Source: an uncultured Pseudoflavonifractor sp. (GTDB lineage Bacteria; Bacillota; Clostridia; Oscillospirales; Oscillospiraceae). Taken from it: 64,000 nucleotides of DNA. The stretch covers positions 1-64,000 of the forward strand of contig CANEAY010000002.1 in the NCBI GenBank assembly GCA_947425785.1, written 5' to 3'. The notes under the pieces are model-generated. The model saw nothing but the letters and a program-made list of their open reading frames with translations. It did not search any database and had not been told where the DNA came from. Shown in pieces: positions 42,506 to 50,868 of the stretch; within the stretch, counting starts at the first letter, position 1, and every line of letters begins with the position of its first letter. Made by a program: the position numbers and the translations under genes.

Positions 42506-43951
42506 TTAGGCGGGCTCGCCCACCACCTGGGCCTTGATGAGGTTGGTGGTGCCGCGGGCGCTCAAAGGTACGCCGGCGGTGATGACCACGGTGTCGCCGG
42601 GCGTCACCACGCCCTCTTTCCGGGCGGTGTCCACGCACAGGGCGAAGAGCCGGTCGGTGGAGTCCACGGAGCCGTAGAGCAGCGGCACCACGCCCCAGGA
42701 GATGGCCAGCTGGCGGCGCACCTTCTCGGAGGTGGTGAGGGCCACGATGGGGCAGGCGGGCCGGAACCGGGAGATGACCCGGGCGGTGTGGCCGGAGGTG
42801 GTGGCGGCCAGGATGGCGTTGGCGTTCAAGTCCATGGCGGTGGAACAGCAGGTGTGGCTGATGGCCTGGGTGATGGAGGCGGAAACGCCGGAGGTGTTGA
42901 GACTGTAGTTCTTGATGAACCGGCCCCAGTAGTTGATGGCGCCCTCGGCGGCCACTACGGTCTTTACCATGGTCTCCAGGGCCTCGATGGGGTACTTGCC
43001 GGAGGCGGTCTCGCCGGAGAGCATGACGCAGGAGGTGCCGTCAAAGACGGCGTTGGCCACGTCGCTGATCTCGGCACGGGTGGGACGGGGGTTGCGGATC
43101 ATGGAGTCCAGCATCTGGGTGGCGGTGACCACGTTTTTGCCGGCGGAATAGCTCTTGGAGATCATTTCCTTCTGGATGACGGGCACCTCGTAGGCGGGGA
43201 TCTCCACGCCCAGGTCGCCCCGGGCCACCATGGCTCCATCAGAGGCGGTCAGGATCTCGTCGAAGTTGTCCACACCTTCCCGGTTCTCGATCTTGGCAAT
43301 GATGCGGATGTGCTCGCCGCCCCACTTGGCCAGCTCGTCCCGGATCTCCTGGATGTCGCTGGCCTTGCGGACGAAGGAGGCGGCCACGTAGTCGAAGTCG
43401 TTTTCGGCGGCGAAGCGCAGATCCTCCCGGTCTTTGTCGGTGAGGGCGGGGAGCTGGATCTTGGTGTCGGGGATGTTGATGGACTTGTTGTTGGACAGGG
43501 AGCCGCCCACCATGACGGTGCAGGAGATGTCCTGGCCCTGGATGGAGTCCACGGTGAGCTGGATGAGGCCGTCGTCGATGAGGATACGGGTGCCCACCTC
43601 TACCTCGTTATGGAGGTTGGCGTAGGTGACGGAGACACGCTCACTGTCGCCGGGCACGTCCTGGGTGGTGAGGGTGAAGGTGCTGCCCTCGGCCAGGGTG
43701 ACGGGGCCGTTTTCAAAGGTCTTGATGCGGATCTCGGGGCCCTTGGTGTCCAGCATGGTGGCCACCGGACGGCCCAGCTCGTCCCGCACACGGCACAGGC
43801 GGGTGTAGGTGGCCAGCTGGGTCTCGTGGGTGCCGTGGGAGAAGTTGAAGCGGGCGCAGTCCATGCCGGCCAGGATGAGCTTACGGAGCATCTCCTCGTT
43901 GTCCACAGAGGGGCCCAGGGTGCAGACGATCTTGGTTTTTCTGATATTCAT
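42506..43951 (-). CDS. pyk: Pyruvate kinase
   Basis: It transfers phosphate from phosphoenolpyruvate to ADP, the last step of glycolysis. The 481-residue protein starts RKTKIVCTLGPSVDNEEML and contains ARFNFSHGTHE, the catalytic-Lys block IRIIAKIENREGVDNFDEI and the signature MVARGDLGVEIPAYEVP, then NAVFDGTSCVMLSGETASG. The C-terminal allosteric domain ends in TNLIKAQVVG; the extra PEP-utiliser domain found in Bacillus enzymes is missing. GGAGG lies about 9 bp before ATG 43951; a longer frame upstream lacks such a site. It is a single-gene unit bounded by terminators. Confidence 0.97.
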   Translation of the reverse strand: MNIRKTKIVCTLGPSVDNEEMLRKLILAGMDCARFNFSHGTHETQLATYTRLCRVRDELGRPVATMLDTKGPEIRIKTFENGPVTLAEGSTFTLTTQDVPGDSERVSVTYANLHNEVEVGTRILIDDGLIQLTVDSIQGQDISCTVMVGGSLSNNKSINIPDTKIQLPALTDKDREDLRFAAENDFDYVAASFVRKASDIQEIRDELAKWGGEHIRIIAKIENREGVDNFDEILTASDGAMVARGDLGVEIPAYEVPVIQKEMISKSYSAGKNVVTATQMLDSMIRNPRPTRAEISDVANAVFDGTSCVMLSGETASGKYPIEALETMVKTVVAAEGAINYWGRFIKNYSLNTSGVSASITQAISHTCCSTAMDLNANAILAATTSGHTARVISRFRPACPIVALTTSEKVRRQLAISWGVVPLLYGSVDSTDRLFALCVDTARKEGVVTPGDTVVITAGVPLSARGTTNLIKAQVVGEPA

Positions 43952-44030
43952 TCTGATACCTCCAAAGATGGGTTCAGGGCATATTCGATTCTCAAGCAAG
44001 TGTATCATACTATATTCTACCAAAAATAGA

Positions 44031-44068
44031 TAGCGGCAAAACCACCAAAACGGACGGTTTTGCCGCTA
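44031..44068 (-). terminator. Terminator of the O-acylation cluster
   Basis: TAGCGGCAAAACC (44031-44043) pairs with GGTTTTGCCGCTA (44056-44068). The minus strand continues with ATTTTTGG. Confidence 0.7.
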
Positions 44069-44086
44069 TAGTTTATTTTTGGCTGT

Positions 44087-45466
44087 CTACCGCGTGGAGG
44101 GGATGGCTTTTTCCCGCTCCAGCTGCTTGGCCTCCAGGGCGTCGGCTCTGGCGGTGGGCAGGTAGGGGAAGAGCTCGTCCACCCGCAGGGAGCCGGTGGT
44201 GTTGAGGATGAAGACAAGGTCGGGCTCCAGCCACTCCACATACTCCATCATATCCTCCTGGTCGCCGTTGAAGAGGCGGGGGTCGATGGCGATGACCTCG
44301 CCGGAGATGATGCTGAGGAAGGGGGTAAAGGCGCAGCCGTAGGAGTCCCGGAGCACCAGCACCCGGCGGCCCCAGGGGTAGGGGCTGACCTCGTTTACGG
44401 CCCGGGACAGGAGGAAGTCGCCGCCGGAATAGATGGTGTAGGGGTTGGCCAGGTATAGGCTCTCGTCAGAGGCCAGCATCTCGGGGAAGAGGAGGCTCAT
44501 GGCGAAGGGGCCGGTGCGCTCGATGCCGTTCATGGGCACGGTGTAGGTGAAGTCACTCTGGAAGTCGGGAGACCAGATCTCCAGATCGTCCAGGCCGGCG
44601 TAGGCGGAGCCTACCCGCTTGCCCTGGCTGCCCAGGAAGATGTCTTTGAAGGTGTATTTGTTGTAATGGTCGGGGTCGGTGATCTCTTTATAAATGGTAT
44701 AGCCGTAGTCCTCCCGAAGCTTGTCGGCCAGGGTCTGGAAGCCCAGGAAGGCCCCAGCGGCAGTCCAGTGGTGGTCGGTGCGGAAGAAGAGCTCGTCCAA
44801 AGCGGCGCCCTCTTCGGCGGCCTGACGGAAGGCGGGGCGGAGGTCCAGAGTGTCGACACCGCCCTCGTCCAGGAGGGCCAGGAACTGGTCGGCCTCGTCG
44901 TCGGAGTAGTCGCAGATGCCTTCCGGGAGGGAGGACATGGTCAGCTTGGAGGGGGCCTGGATATAGAGGACGGGGGCCTGGTACTCCTCCTCCACCCGCT
45001 GGGCGAACTCCACCATCTCTTTGGCACGGACGGTCATGTCCACCTGCTGGGCGTCGGGGTTGGCGAAGGTGAGAGAGCCGTCGGCCAGCCTGACCACGGT
45101 ATACATGGGCTCCACATCCTCCACGATTTGGCGGCCCAGCAGTTTTTGGGAGGCGCCGTAGAGCTCGATAAAGTTGTAGTCCCGATCCAGGGCGGCGTTG
45201 AGGGAGGGCTCGGCCTGGGCGATAAAGGCGTCGATCTTGTCCATGGAGACCCTGGGCAGGGAGAGAAGGCCGGACTTTTTGATGGCGGAGGCCGTCCGAA
45301 GGGCCTTATGGCTGGGGGCAAAGACCTGGTGGTCGGAGCGGCTGGGGCGGGCGGCTTCCATGAAGCCGCAGGTATAGGTCAGGGCGCCGACGAACAGGAA
45401 GATCACCGCGCCGAATATGCCCAGAAGGAAGAGGACTGCGGTGCAGGTGTTTCTGCGCTGGGTCAT
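44087..45466 (-). CDS. DHHW-family protein (AlgJ/AlgX-like, O-acetyltransferase partner)
   Basis: A membrane-anchored extracellular protein of 459 residues, one helix at about 10-32. The family name comes from the Asp-His-His-Trp motif, seen here as FFRTDHHWTAAGAFLG (about residue 235); VLRDSYGCAFTPFL near residue 370 carries the SGNH-type Ser. Such proteins work beside MBOAT proteins in O-acetylation of alginate or other surface polymers. It is the last gene of the cluster, 30 bp after the MBOAT gene. ATG 45466 is preferred over GTG 45478 because AAAGGTGG sits 8 bp before it. Which polymer is modified cannot be read from the sequence. Confidence 0.85.
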   Translation of the reverse strand: MTQRRNTCTAVLFLLGIFGAVIFLFVGALTYTCGFMEAARPSRSDHQVFAPSHKALRTASAIKKSGLLSLPRVSMDKIDAFIAQAEPSLNAALDRDYNFIELYGASQKLLGRQIVEDVEPMYTVVRLADGSLTFANPDAQQVDMTVRAKEMVEFAQRVEEEYQAPVLYIQAPSKLTMSSLPEGICDYSDDEADQFLALLDEGGVDTLDLRPAFRQAAEEGAALDELFFRTDHHWTAAGAFLGFQTLADKLREDYGYTIYKEITDPDHYNKYTFKDIFLGSQGKRVGSAYAGLDDLEIWSPDFQSDFTYTVPMNGIERTGPFAMSLLFPEMLASDESLYLANPYTIYSGGDFLLSRAVNEVSPYPWGRRVLVLRDSYGCAFTPFLSIISGEVIAIDPRLFNGDQEDMMEYVEWLEPDLVFILNTTGSLRVDELFPYLPTARADALEAKQLEREKAIPSTR

Positions 45467-45496
45467 GGAAGTCACCACCTTTCCGAAAAGAGAGTT

Positions 45497-46921
45497 TTAG
45501 AAGCGGAAGTAGATAAAGGGGTTGTAGGTGCCCTTTACCAGGCAGGCCGCCGACACCAGGGCGATGACGGCCATGCCGAAGGTGTAGAGGAGATCCCAGA
45601 GCAGGGAGAGATCATGGCCGGCGGGGCGCAGACGGGGGAGCCGCTCCTTGAGCCACAGGGCGAAGCCGCCGGAGAAGAGGAGTGCCAGGAGCAGGACGAC
45701 GGCATTTTCCCGCAGGTAGAGAAGGCTGGCGGCATCGTAGCGGGCAGAGCCGCCGAAGCCCAGCATGGCCAGGAAGAACTGCCCTGCGTGAGCCAGGGTG
45801 TCGGCGCGGAAGAGCATCCACAGGAAGTTCACGGCCAGCAGGGTATAGAGCCGCTGGAAGACGCCGGGCCAGTTTTTGCCCAGGCCGCAATACTTCTCCA
45901 GCACCAGCAGCAGGAAGTAGAAAAGGCCCCAGGCCACGAATGTCCAGTTGGCTCCGTGCCAGAAGCCGGTGAGGAGCCACACGACGAAGAGATTGAAAAC
46001 GTGCCGCTTGGGGGGCACCCGGTTGCCGCCCAGGGGGATATAGAGATAGTCCCGGAACCAGGAGGACAGGGAGATGTGCCACCGCCGCCAGAACTCGGTG
46101 ATGGAGCGGGAGGCATAGGGATGGTCAAAGTTTTCGGCAAAGTGGAAGCCGAACATCTTCCCCAGGCCGATGGCCATGTCGGAGTAACCGGAGAAGTCAT
46201 AGTAGATCTGGAAGGTGTAGCACAAAGCGCCCAGCCAGGCCATGGGGGTGGACAGGGCGGCGGGATCCGTGGCGAAGACCCGGTCGGCCACCACCGCCAT
46301 CTGGTTGGCGATGAGCACCTTTTTGCCAAGGCCGGTGAGGAAGCGGACACAGCCGGCGGAGAAGTCCGCCCAGGTCTCTTTGCGGCCGTCGATCTGCTGG
46401 GCCACCGAGGCGTACTTCACGATGGGACCGGCGATGAGCTGGGGGAAGAAGGAGATATAGAGCCCCAGGGCCAGGGGGGAGCGCTGCACCTCTGCCTTGC
46501 CGGAGGCCACATCCAGCACGTAGCTGAGGGCCTGGAAGGTGAAGAAGGAGATGCCGATGGGCAGAGCGATACCGGGGACAGGGATGACCAGGCCCAGGCT
46601 GTTGAGGGACTCTACGGTGAAGACCAGATATTTGAATACAAACAGGAGGGCAAGGTTACAGCTCACCGCCGCGGCGATGGGGGTGGTGAGGTAACGGCAC
46701 TGCTGTTTCCAGCGGTATACCCACAGGCCGAAGCCGTAGTTCATGGCGATGGAGAGCACCATGATAAAGAGAAACCGGGGTTCTCCCCAGGCGTAAAAGA
46801 AAAGGGAGGCGACGAGCAGGAGGAGGTTCTGGGCCCCGCGTCTGCCGCGGAAAAAGATATAATATAGTGCCAATACCAGGGGCAGGAATTGGAACAGGAA
46901 CACAGAGCTGGAAAAAAGCAC
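45497..46921 (-). CDS. MBOAT-family O-acyltransferase (AlgI/DltB-like)
   Basis: A polytopic membrane acyltransferase of 474 residues that moves acyl groups across the membrane onto a surface polymer. The MBOAT core is present: FHFAENFDHPYASRSITEFW, RRWHISLSSWFRDYLYIPLGG and VWLLTGFWHGANWTFVAWG, including the catalytic His. N-terminal VFLFQFLPLVLALYYIFF matches AlgI-type proteins. The start is GTG 46921, with AAAGGAGG about 8 bp upstream. It lies between an acyltransferase-3 gene and the DHHW gene, all on one strand with gaps of 36 and 30 bp, so the three probably act together. Confidence 0.92.
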   Translation of the reverse strand: MLFSSSVFLFQFLPLVLALYYIFFRGRRGAQNLLLLVASLFFYAWGEPRFLFIMVLSIAMNYGFGLWVYRWKQQCRYLTTPIAAAVSCNLALLFVFKYLVFTVESLNSLGLVIPVPGIALPIGISFFTFQALSYVLDVASGKAEVQRSPLALGLYISFFPQLIAGPIVKYASVAQQIDGRKETWADFSAGCVRFLTGLGKKVLIANQMAVVADRVFATDPAALSTPMAWLGALCYTFQIYYDFSGYSDMAIGLGKMFGFHFAENFDHPYASRSITEFWRRWHISLSSWFRDYLYIPLGGNRVPPKRHVFNLFVVWLLTGFWHGANWTFVAWGLFYFLLLVLEKYCGLGKNWPGVFQRLYTLLAVNFLWMLFRADTLAHAGQFFLAMLGFGGSARYDAASLLYLRENAVVLLLALLFSGGFALWLKERLPRLRPAGHDLSLLWDLLYTFGMAVIALVSAACLVKGTYNPFIYFRF

Positions 46922-46957
46922 GGGGCAACCTCCTTTCTATGTAGTCTTAGGTTGGAT

Positions 46958-48028
46958 TCAGGCCAGCCAATTCCCCAAAAAGGGGATGTGGCAGATGAGC
47001 CAGCTCAAGGCGAAGGAGCACAGGAATACCGCCGCCGAGAGCAGAGGCACGGCAAAGACGGGGGAGAAGGACAACACAGTGATGCCCAAAAAGTCCAACA
47101 GCATGAGGAAGAACACATGGACCAGATAGATGCCGAAGACCATCCGGGCCACGCCGCTGAGCCGCTGGCGGCGGGAGCGCTCCTCACTGACGCCCAGCAC
47201 GTAGCGGAAGAGCACCACAATGGCCACGGAGAACCAGACCACGTTGGGGGAAAACCAGCCGTAGAGGGTGTCCACAAAGCGGCCTGCCGAGCGGGAGAGG
47301 ACGGCGGTGCCCCACACGGTAACCACCGCCCCGGCGATGCCCAGGACGTAGATGATGGCCTCGGCAATGCGGCTGATGACGTATTCCTTCAGATAGTATC
47401 CCGCCACGAAGTAGCCCACATAACCCATCACCAGGTGGATGTCCAGCCGGTCGTACCAGAGCTGGAGCACAGAGGTGGAGTTGGGCCAGAAGCGGAAGAG
47501 GGCGGGCAGCAGGGAGGCGAAGAGGAAGGTCAGGACAAAGAAGTAATGGAGATCCCGCCGGGAGGCCCCGCGGACAAAGGCCCGGAGGATGGGGGTCACC
47601 AGGTAGAGCCCCAGGATGATATAGAGGAACCACAGGTGATAGTGGGTGTTGCCCCGGAGGGCGGAGAGGATGGCGCTCCACAGGCCGTGCCAGGTGAAGC
47701 GGCCCCCGGCGGTCACATAGGACACCACGGCATAGACCCCGCCCCAGAACATCAGGCAGATGAGGATGCGCAGGCCGTTGCGGAAAAAGAGCTTGGAGAG
47801 GGGCATCCCGTTTTTGGGATCCAGCATGAACATGCCGGAGAGCATGACGAACACCGGCACACACCAGCGGGTGAGGCCGTCGTAGAGGTTGAGCACCCAC
47901 CAGGCCTGGGTGGATACCGCCACGTGTTCGATGCGCACCCCGGTCAGGGACAGGACGATGACCGCCAGGATACCAAAGACCCGCAGAAGGTCGGCAAAGG
48001 CCACCCGGCCGTTGATCTTTTCCGCCAT
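46958..48028 (-). CDS. Acyltransferase-3 family membrane protein (OatA/WecH type)
   Basis: A 356-residue integral membrane protein with about ten helices. The N-terminal block VAFADLLRVFGILAVIVLSL stands where the family has its catalytic His near the first helix; here the usual His of the RxxH-type motif is not evident, which could mean altered activity. MFWGGVYAVVSYV, HLWFLYIILGLYLVTPIL (with the conserved WFL) and FGIYLVHVFFLMLLDFLG are typical. The family O-acetylates peptidoglycan, LPS or other glycans. The stop of the VOC gene is one base before this ATG, so translation is coupled. Part of the O-acylation cluster. Confidence 0.87.
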   Translation of the reverse strand: MAEKINGRVAFADLLRVFGILAVIVLSLTGVRIEHVAVSTQAWWVLNLYDGLTRWCVPVFVMLSGMFMLDPKNGMPLSKLFFRNGLRILICLMFWGGVYAVVSYVTAGGRFTWHGLWSAILSALRGNTHYHLWFLYIILGLYLVTPILRAFVRGASRRDLHYFFVLTFLFASLLPALFRFWPNSTSVLQLWYDRLDIHLVMGYVGYFVAGYYLKEYVISRIAEAIIYVLGIAGAVVTVWGTAVLSRSAGRFVDTLYGWFSPNVVWFSVAIVVLFRYVLGVSEERSRRQRLSGVARMVFGIYLVHVFFLMLLDFLGITVLSFSPVFAVPLLSAAVFLCSFALSWLICHIPFLGNWLA

Positions 48029-48029
48029 C

Positions 48030-48407
48030 TTATTTCTTCTCCGGCACGATCTCGATCCAGTAGCCGTCGGGATCGGTGATGAAGTAGATGCCCATGTCCG
48101 GGTTCTCGAAGCAGATACAGCCCAGCTTCTCGTGGAGGGCGTGGGCGGCGTCCATGTCGGGGACGGTGAAGGCCAGGTGGAATTCGCACTCACCTAGGTC
48201 GTAGGAACTGTCGGCGTGGGCGGCCAGCCAGGTCAGCTCCAGGCGGAAGTCACTGGCGCCGTCGGAGAGGAAGACGATCTTATAGGGGCCAAGGTCGTTT
48301 TTGCCCTCCTTTTCCCGAACGGTAAAAAGGCCCAGAGCCTCCCGGTAGAAGGCCAGGGATCTGTCCAGATCCCGGACGTTGAAATTGAAGTGGTCAAAGG
48401 AAAACAT
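48030..48407 (-). CDS. VOC-superfamily protein, lactoylglutathione-lyase-like
   Basis: A 125-residue single-domain vicinal-oxygen-chelate protein: FDHFNFNVRDLDRSLAFYREALG at the N-terminus (metal His in DHFN) and FHLAFTVPDMDAAH, DPDGYWIEIVPEKK at the C-terminus (metal Glu in IEIV). This matches glyoxalase I-like proteins that isomerise methylglyoxal adducts, though other VOC activities are possible. AGGAGG lies 8 bp before ATG 48407. It leads the operon with acyltransferase-3, MBOAT and DHHW genes; why a glyoxalase-like gene heads an acylation cluster is unclear. Confidence 0.85.
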   Translation of the reverse strand: MFSFDHFNFNVRDLDRSLAFYREALGLFTVREKEGKNDLGPYKIVFLSDGASDFRLELTWLAAHADSSYDLGECEFHLAFTVPDMDAAHALHEKLGCICFENPDMGIYFITDPDGYWIEIVPEKK

Positions 48408-48447
48408 AGGCGACCTCCTGTACCCATACTTTTTCACAGTAAACCTT

Positions 48448-48476
48448 ATTTTAACACAAATGATGGAACGAGACAA
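48448..48476 (-). promoter_or_regulatory. Sigma-A promoter of the VOC/O-acylation operon
   Basis: Minus strand TTGTCT (48476-48471), 17-bp spacer, TAAAAT (48453-48448), about 40 bp upstream of the VOC start codon. Confidence 0.7.
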
Positions 48477-48519
48477 GAAATAGATGGGAGAAAAAAGGGA
48501 AAAATAGGGGTTTTTGCGG

Positions 48520-49851
48520 TCAGAGCAGTTCTCCCAGCAAAAAATCCTCCTCCGCGGCGGTGATACGGACGGATTTTTCAATATTATGTAAACTGTGTGA
48601 GCCGGGCAGCTTTACCTCCGCATAGTTGGGGGCGTAGCCCCGGGTGAAGCCCCCCTTCTCCTCCTCGAAGAGGACGGGGAGGGTCTGGCCCACCAAGCTC
48701 TGGAGATAGGCGCGCTGTAATTGCTCCGCCACCGCCGCGGCCCGGTGGGCCCGCTCCTCTTTCACGGCGTTGGGGACTTGCCCGCTCATGGCGGCGGCAG
48801 GGGTGCCGGGCCTGGGGGAGTAGGGGAAGATGTGCATGGCAGTGAAGGCGCATTTCCGAAGGAAGGCCAGGGTCTGGGCAAATTCCTCCTCGGTCTCGCC
48901 GGGGAAGCCCACGATGAGGTCGGTGGTGATCCCTGGGTTGACATAATACTTTCGCAGCAGTTCCACACTATCATAATATCGGGCGGTGCCGTACTTGCGG
49001 TTCATGCGTTTTAGGGTGGCGTCACAGCCGGATTGGAGGGAGAGATGGAAGTGAGGGCAAAGATTATGTAAACTTGATGCCCGGCGGCAGAACTCCTCCG
49101 TGATGGTGCGGGGCTCCAGGCTCCCCAGGCGGATGCGGCAGCGGGGGGCGGCGGCGCAGACCGCTTCCACCAAATCGGCCAGCTCCGGCTTTCCCGGCAG
49201 GTCGCGGCCCCAGGAGGAAATTTCGATGCCGGTGACCACCAGCTCCTTGTAGCCCTCCTCCATGAGCCGCCTGGCCTCTGCCGCCGCCCGCTCCAGGGGG
49301 AGGGAGCGCACCGGGCCCCGGGCGTAGGGGATGATGCAGTAGGAGCAGAAGTTGACGCAGCCGTCCTCCACCTTCAGCATGGCCCGGGTGCGGGAGGCCA
49401 GCCCTCCGGCGGGGAGCTCCTCGAAGATGCGAGTTGACATAATATTTGCTGTTGTGACAATAGGAACGGTTGAGGACTCTGCTTTATTAGTTGACATAAT
49501 ATTGGAGCGGCGAAGGGACGACAGCCGTTCTACCTCATCCAGAAAGGCCAGGCGGCCGGAGGCACCTCCCACCAGATCCACGTCCAGCCCGGCCACTGTC
49601 TCCGGGTCGGTCTGGGCATAACAGCCGCAGACTGCCACCACGGCGGCGGGATTTGCCTTTCTGGCCCGGCGGATGGCCTGCCGGGATTTGTGGTCGCTGA
49701 CGGCGGTGACGGTGCAGGTGTTGATAATGCAGGCGTCGGCGGCCTGGCCAAAGGGCACCAGGGTATGGCCCCGCTGTGTCAGCTCCCGCTCCATGGCCTG
49801 GGTCTCATATTGGTTGACCTTACAGCCCAGGGTATAAATGGCGATACGCAC
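48520..49851 (-). CDS. mtaB: tRNA t6A37 methylthiotransferase MtaB, with repeat-derived inserts
   Basis: MtaB is a radical-SAM enzyme that adds a methylthio group to t6A37 of tRNAs decoding ANN codons. The 443-residue protein has the N-terminal cluster domain (IYTLGCKVNQYETQAME, CIINTCTVT, AVCGCYAQ: three Cys for the second cluster), the SAM triad in VEDGCVNFCSYCIIPYARG, LCPHFHLSLQSGCDATLKRMNR, GFPGETEEEF and a C-terminal TRAM-like domain. About 19 residues between the first domain and the radical core (two NIMST copies, with SSTVPIVTTA between) are AT-coded and absent from the pattern I know for the family. Four copies of a 15-bp dif-like repeat lie in the gene. Confidence 0.93.
   Translation of the reverse strand: MRIAIYTLGCKVNQYETQAMERELTQRGHTLVPFGQAADACIINTCTVTAVSDHKSRQAIRRARKANPAAVVAVCGCYAQTDPETVAGLDVDLVGGASGRLAFLDEVERLSSLRRSNIMSTNKAESSTVPIVTTANIMSTRIFEELPAGGLASRTRAMLKVEDGCVNFCSYCIIPYARGPVRSLPLERAAAEARRLMEEGYKELVVTGIEISSWGRDLPGKPELADLVEAVCAAAPRCRIRLGSLEPRTITEEFCRRASSLHNLCPHFHLSLQSGCDATLKRMNRKYGTARYYDSVELLRKYYVNPGITTDLIVGFPGETEEEFAQTLAFLRKCAFTAMHIFPYSPRPGTPAAAMSGQVPNAVKEERAHRAAAVAEQLQRAYLQSLVGQTLPVLFEEEKGGFTRGYAPNYAEVKLPGSHSLHNIEKSVRITAAEEDFLLGELL
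48580..48594 (+). repeat. dif-like 15-bp repeat inside mtaB (C-terminal region)
   Basis: AATATTATGTAAACT; its last 14 bases equal the XerD-side half of the Bacillus dif site as I recall it. On the coding strand it encodes SLHNI. Confidence 0.6.
49060..49074 (+). repeat. dif-like 15-bp repeat inside mtaB (middle)
   Basis: AAGATTATGTAAACT, one mismatch to the copy at 48580, same orientation. It encodes SLHNL, which also fits the protein's conserved region, so chance similarity is possible. Confidence 0.45.
49432..49503 (-). repeat. Pair of identical dif-like 15-bp repeats flanking a 42-bp AT-rich segment in mtaB
   Basis: AGTTGACATAATATT occurs at 49432-49446 and 49489-49503, 57 bp (19 codons) apart, so the frame is kept. 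The interior uses TCA, ACA and AAT codons that are rare in the rest of the gene. The same 15-mer lies upstream of mnmE at 27395. Confidence 0.75.
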
Positions 49852-49881
49852 GGTTTTTCCCTCCCACAGCCCTCTTTTTGC

Positions 49882-49910
49882 TTGAAGCGGGGGCGGTGAT
49901 GATGTATAAT
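49882..49910 (+). promoter_or_regulatory. Sigma-A promoter of the yfbR operon
   Basis: TTGAAG (49882-49887), 17-bp spacer, TATAAT (49905-49910), 66 bp before the start codon. Confidence 0.75.
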
Positions 49911-49975
49911 ATTGACCTGCCTATTATAAAAGAGAAAACGGCGTTCGTCCAGAGGCAAACGCCGGGGAGGGGACT

Positions 49976-50554
49976 ATGTCCTACAATTTTTTTGCCCTCA
50001 TCGGGCGGATGCGCTACATTGACCGCTGGGGGCTCATGCGCAACACCCAGGTGGAGAACATCCAGGAGCACTCCCATATGGTGGCCGTCCTGGCCCACGC
50101 TCTGGCGGTCATCGACCGGGAGAGGTTCGGCGGCAGGGTAGACCCGGGACAGGCCGCTGTGGCGGGGCTTTACCACGACGCGTCGGAAATCCTCACCGGC
50201 GACCTGCCTACCCCGGTGAAGTACGACAATCCCGCCATTAAGGATGCCTATAAGGCGGTGGAGGCCGTGGCGGCGGACAAGCTGCTGTCCCTTCTGCCCC
50301 AGGAGCTGCGGGGTGAGTTCACCCCCTACGTCCGGGAGGAGCTGGAGCCGGGGCTGCTCTCCATCGTGAAGGCTGCCGACAAGCTCTCCGCCCACATCAA
50401 GTGCCTGGAGGAAGTGAAGGCGGGGAACAACGAGTTCAAGCTGGCGGCGGAGCAGACCCGGAGGGCCTTGGAGGGGATGAAGCTGCCCGCCCTGGACTAT
50501 TTTATGGAGCAGTTCCTGCCCGCCTTTGAGCTGACACTGGATGAATTACAATAA
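49976..50554 (+). CDS. yfbR: HD-domain 5'-deoxynucleotidase (YfbR-like)
   Basis: YfbR-type enzymes dephosphorylate deoxyribonucleoside 5'-monophosphates. The 192-residue protein has the HD metal site spread over NIQEHSHMVAVLAHAL (His pair near residue 31) and GLYHDASEILTGDLPTPVKY (HD near residue 66), with AADKLSAHIKCLEE as the C-terminal Asp motif. Length and motifs fit the family closely. GGGGAGGGG precedes ATG 49976. It begins an operon with the ACT protein (12-bp gap) and the UPF0210 protein (32-bp gap). The physiological link between a nucleotidase and this pair is not obvious. Confidence 0.88.
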   Translation: MSYNFFALIGRMRYIDRWGLMRNTQVENIQEHSHMVAVLAHALAVIDRERFGGRVDPGQAAVAGLYHDASEILTGDLPTPVKYDNPAIKDAYKAVEAVAADKLLSLLPQELRGEFTPYVREELEPGLLSIVKAADKLSAHIKCLEEVKAGNNEFKLAAEQTRRALEGMKLPALDYFMEQFLPAFELTLDELQ

Positions 50555-50566
50555 GGAGGGTTTTCT

Positions 50567-50836
50567 ATGAGAGCCATTGTCACCGTGATCGGAAAAGATC
50601 AAGTGGGCATTATTGCCCGGGTATGCGCCCTGCTCAGCGAGCAGGGGGTCAATGTGCTGGACATCAGCCAGACCATTCTGCAGGAGTATTTCACCATGAT
50701 CATGCTGGTGGACGCCGCCCAGGCCAAGGTGCCCTTCGCGGAGCTGGTGAAGCTGCTGGAGGAGGACGGCAAGGCCCAGGGCTTGGTCATCCACGCCCAG
50801 CGGGAGGACATTTTTAACGCCATGCACCGAATTTAA
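50567..50836 (+). CDS. ACT-domain protein, UPF0237 family
   Basis: An 89-residue single ACT domain: [43 protein letters not shown] and a C-terminal [18 protein letters not shown]0237 proteins are small ligand-binding regulators that nearly always sit next to a UPF0210 gene, as here; the pair's substrate is not known. The ATG has TAAGGAGGG upstream. Amino-acid binding is inferred from the fold only. Confidence 0.92.
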   Translation: MRAIVTVIGKDQVGIIARVCALLSEQGVNVLDISQTILQEYFTMIMLVDAAQAKVPFAELVKLLEEDGKAQGLVIHAQREDIFNAMHRI

Positions 50837-50868
50837 GCGTGAGCGTGAGAGGTTGGGAGGCCAATATT

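Noticed and set aside
48560..48594. Complete dif site in mtaB
   Set aside because: Only the XerD-side half is present; the 17 bp to the left do not resemble a XerC arm, and it lies in coding sequence.
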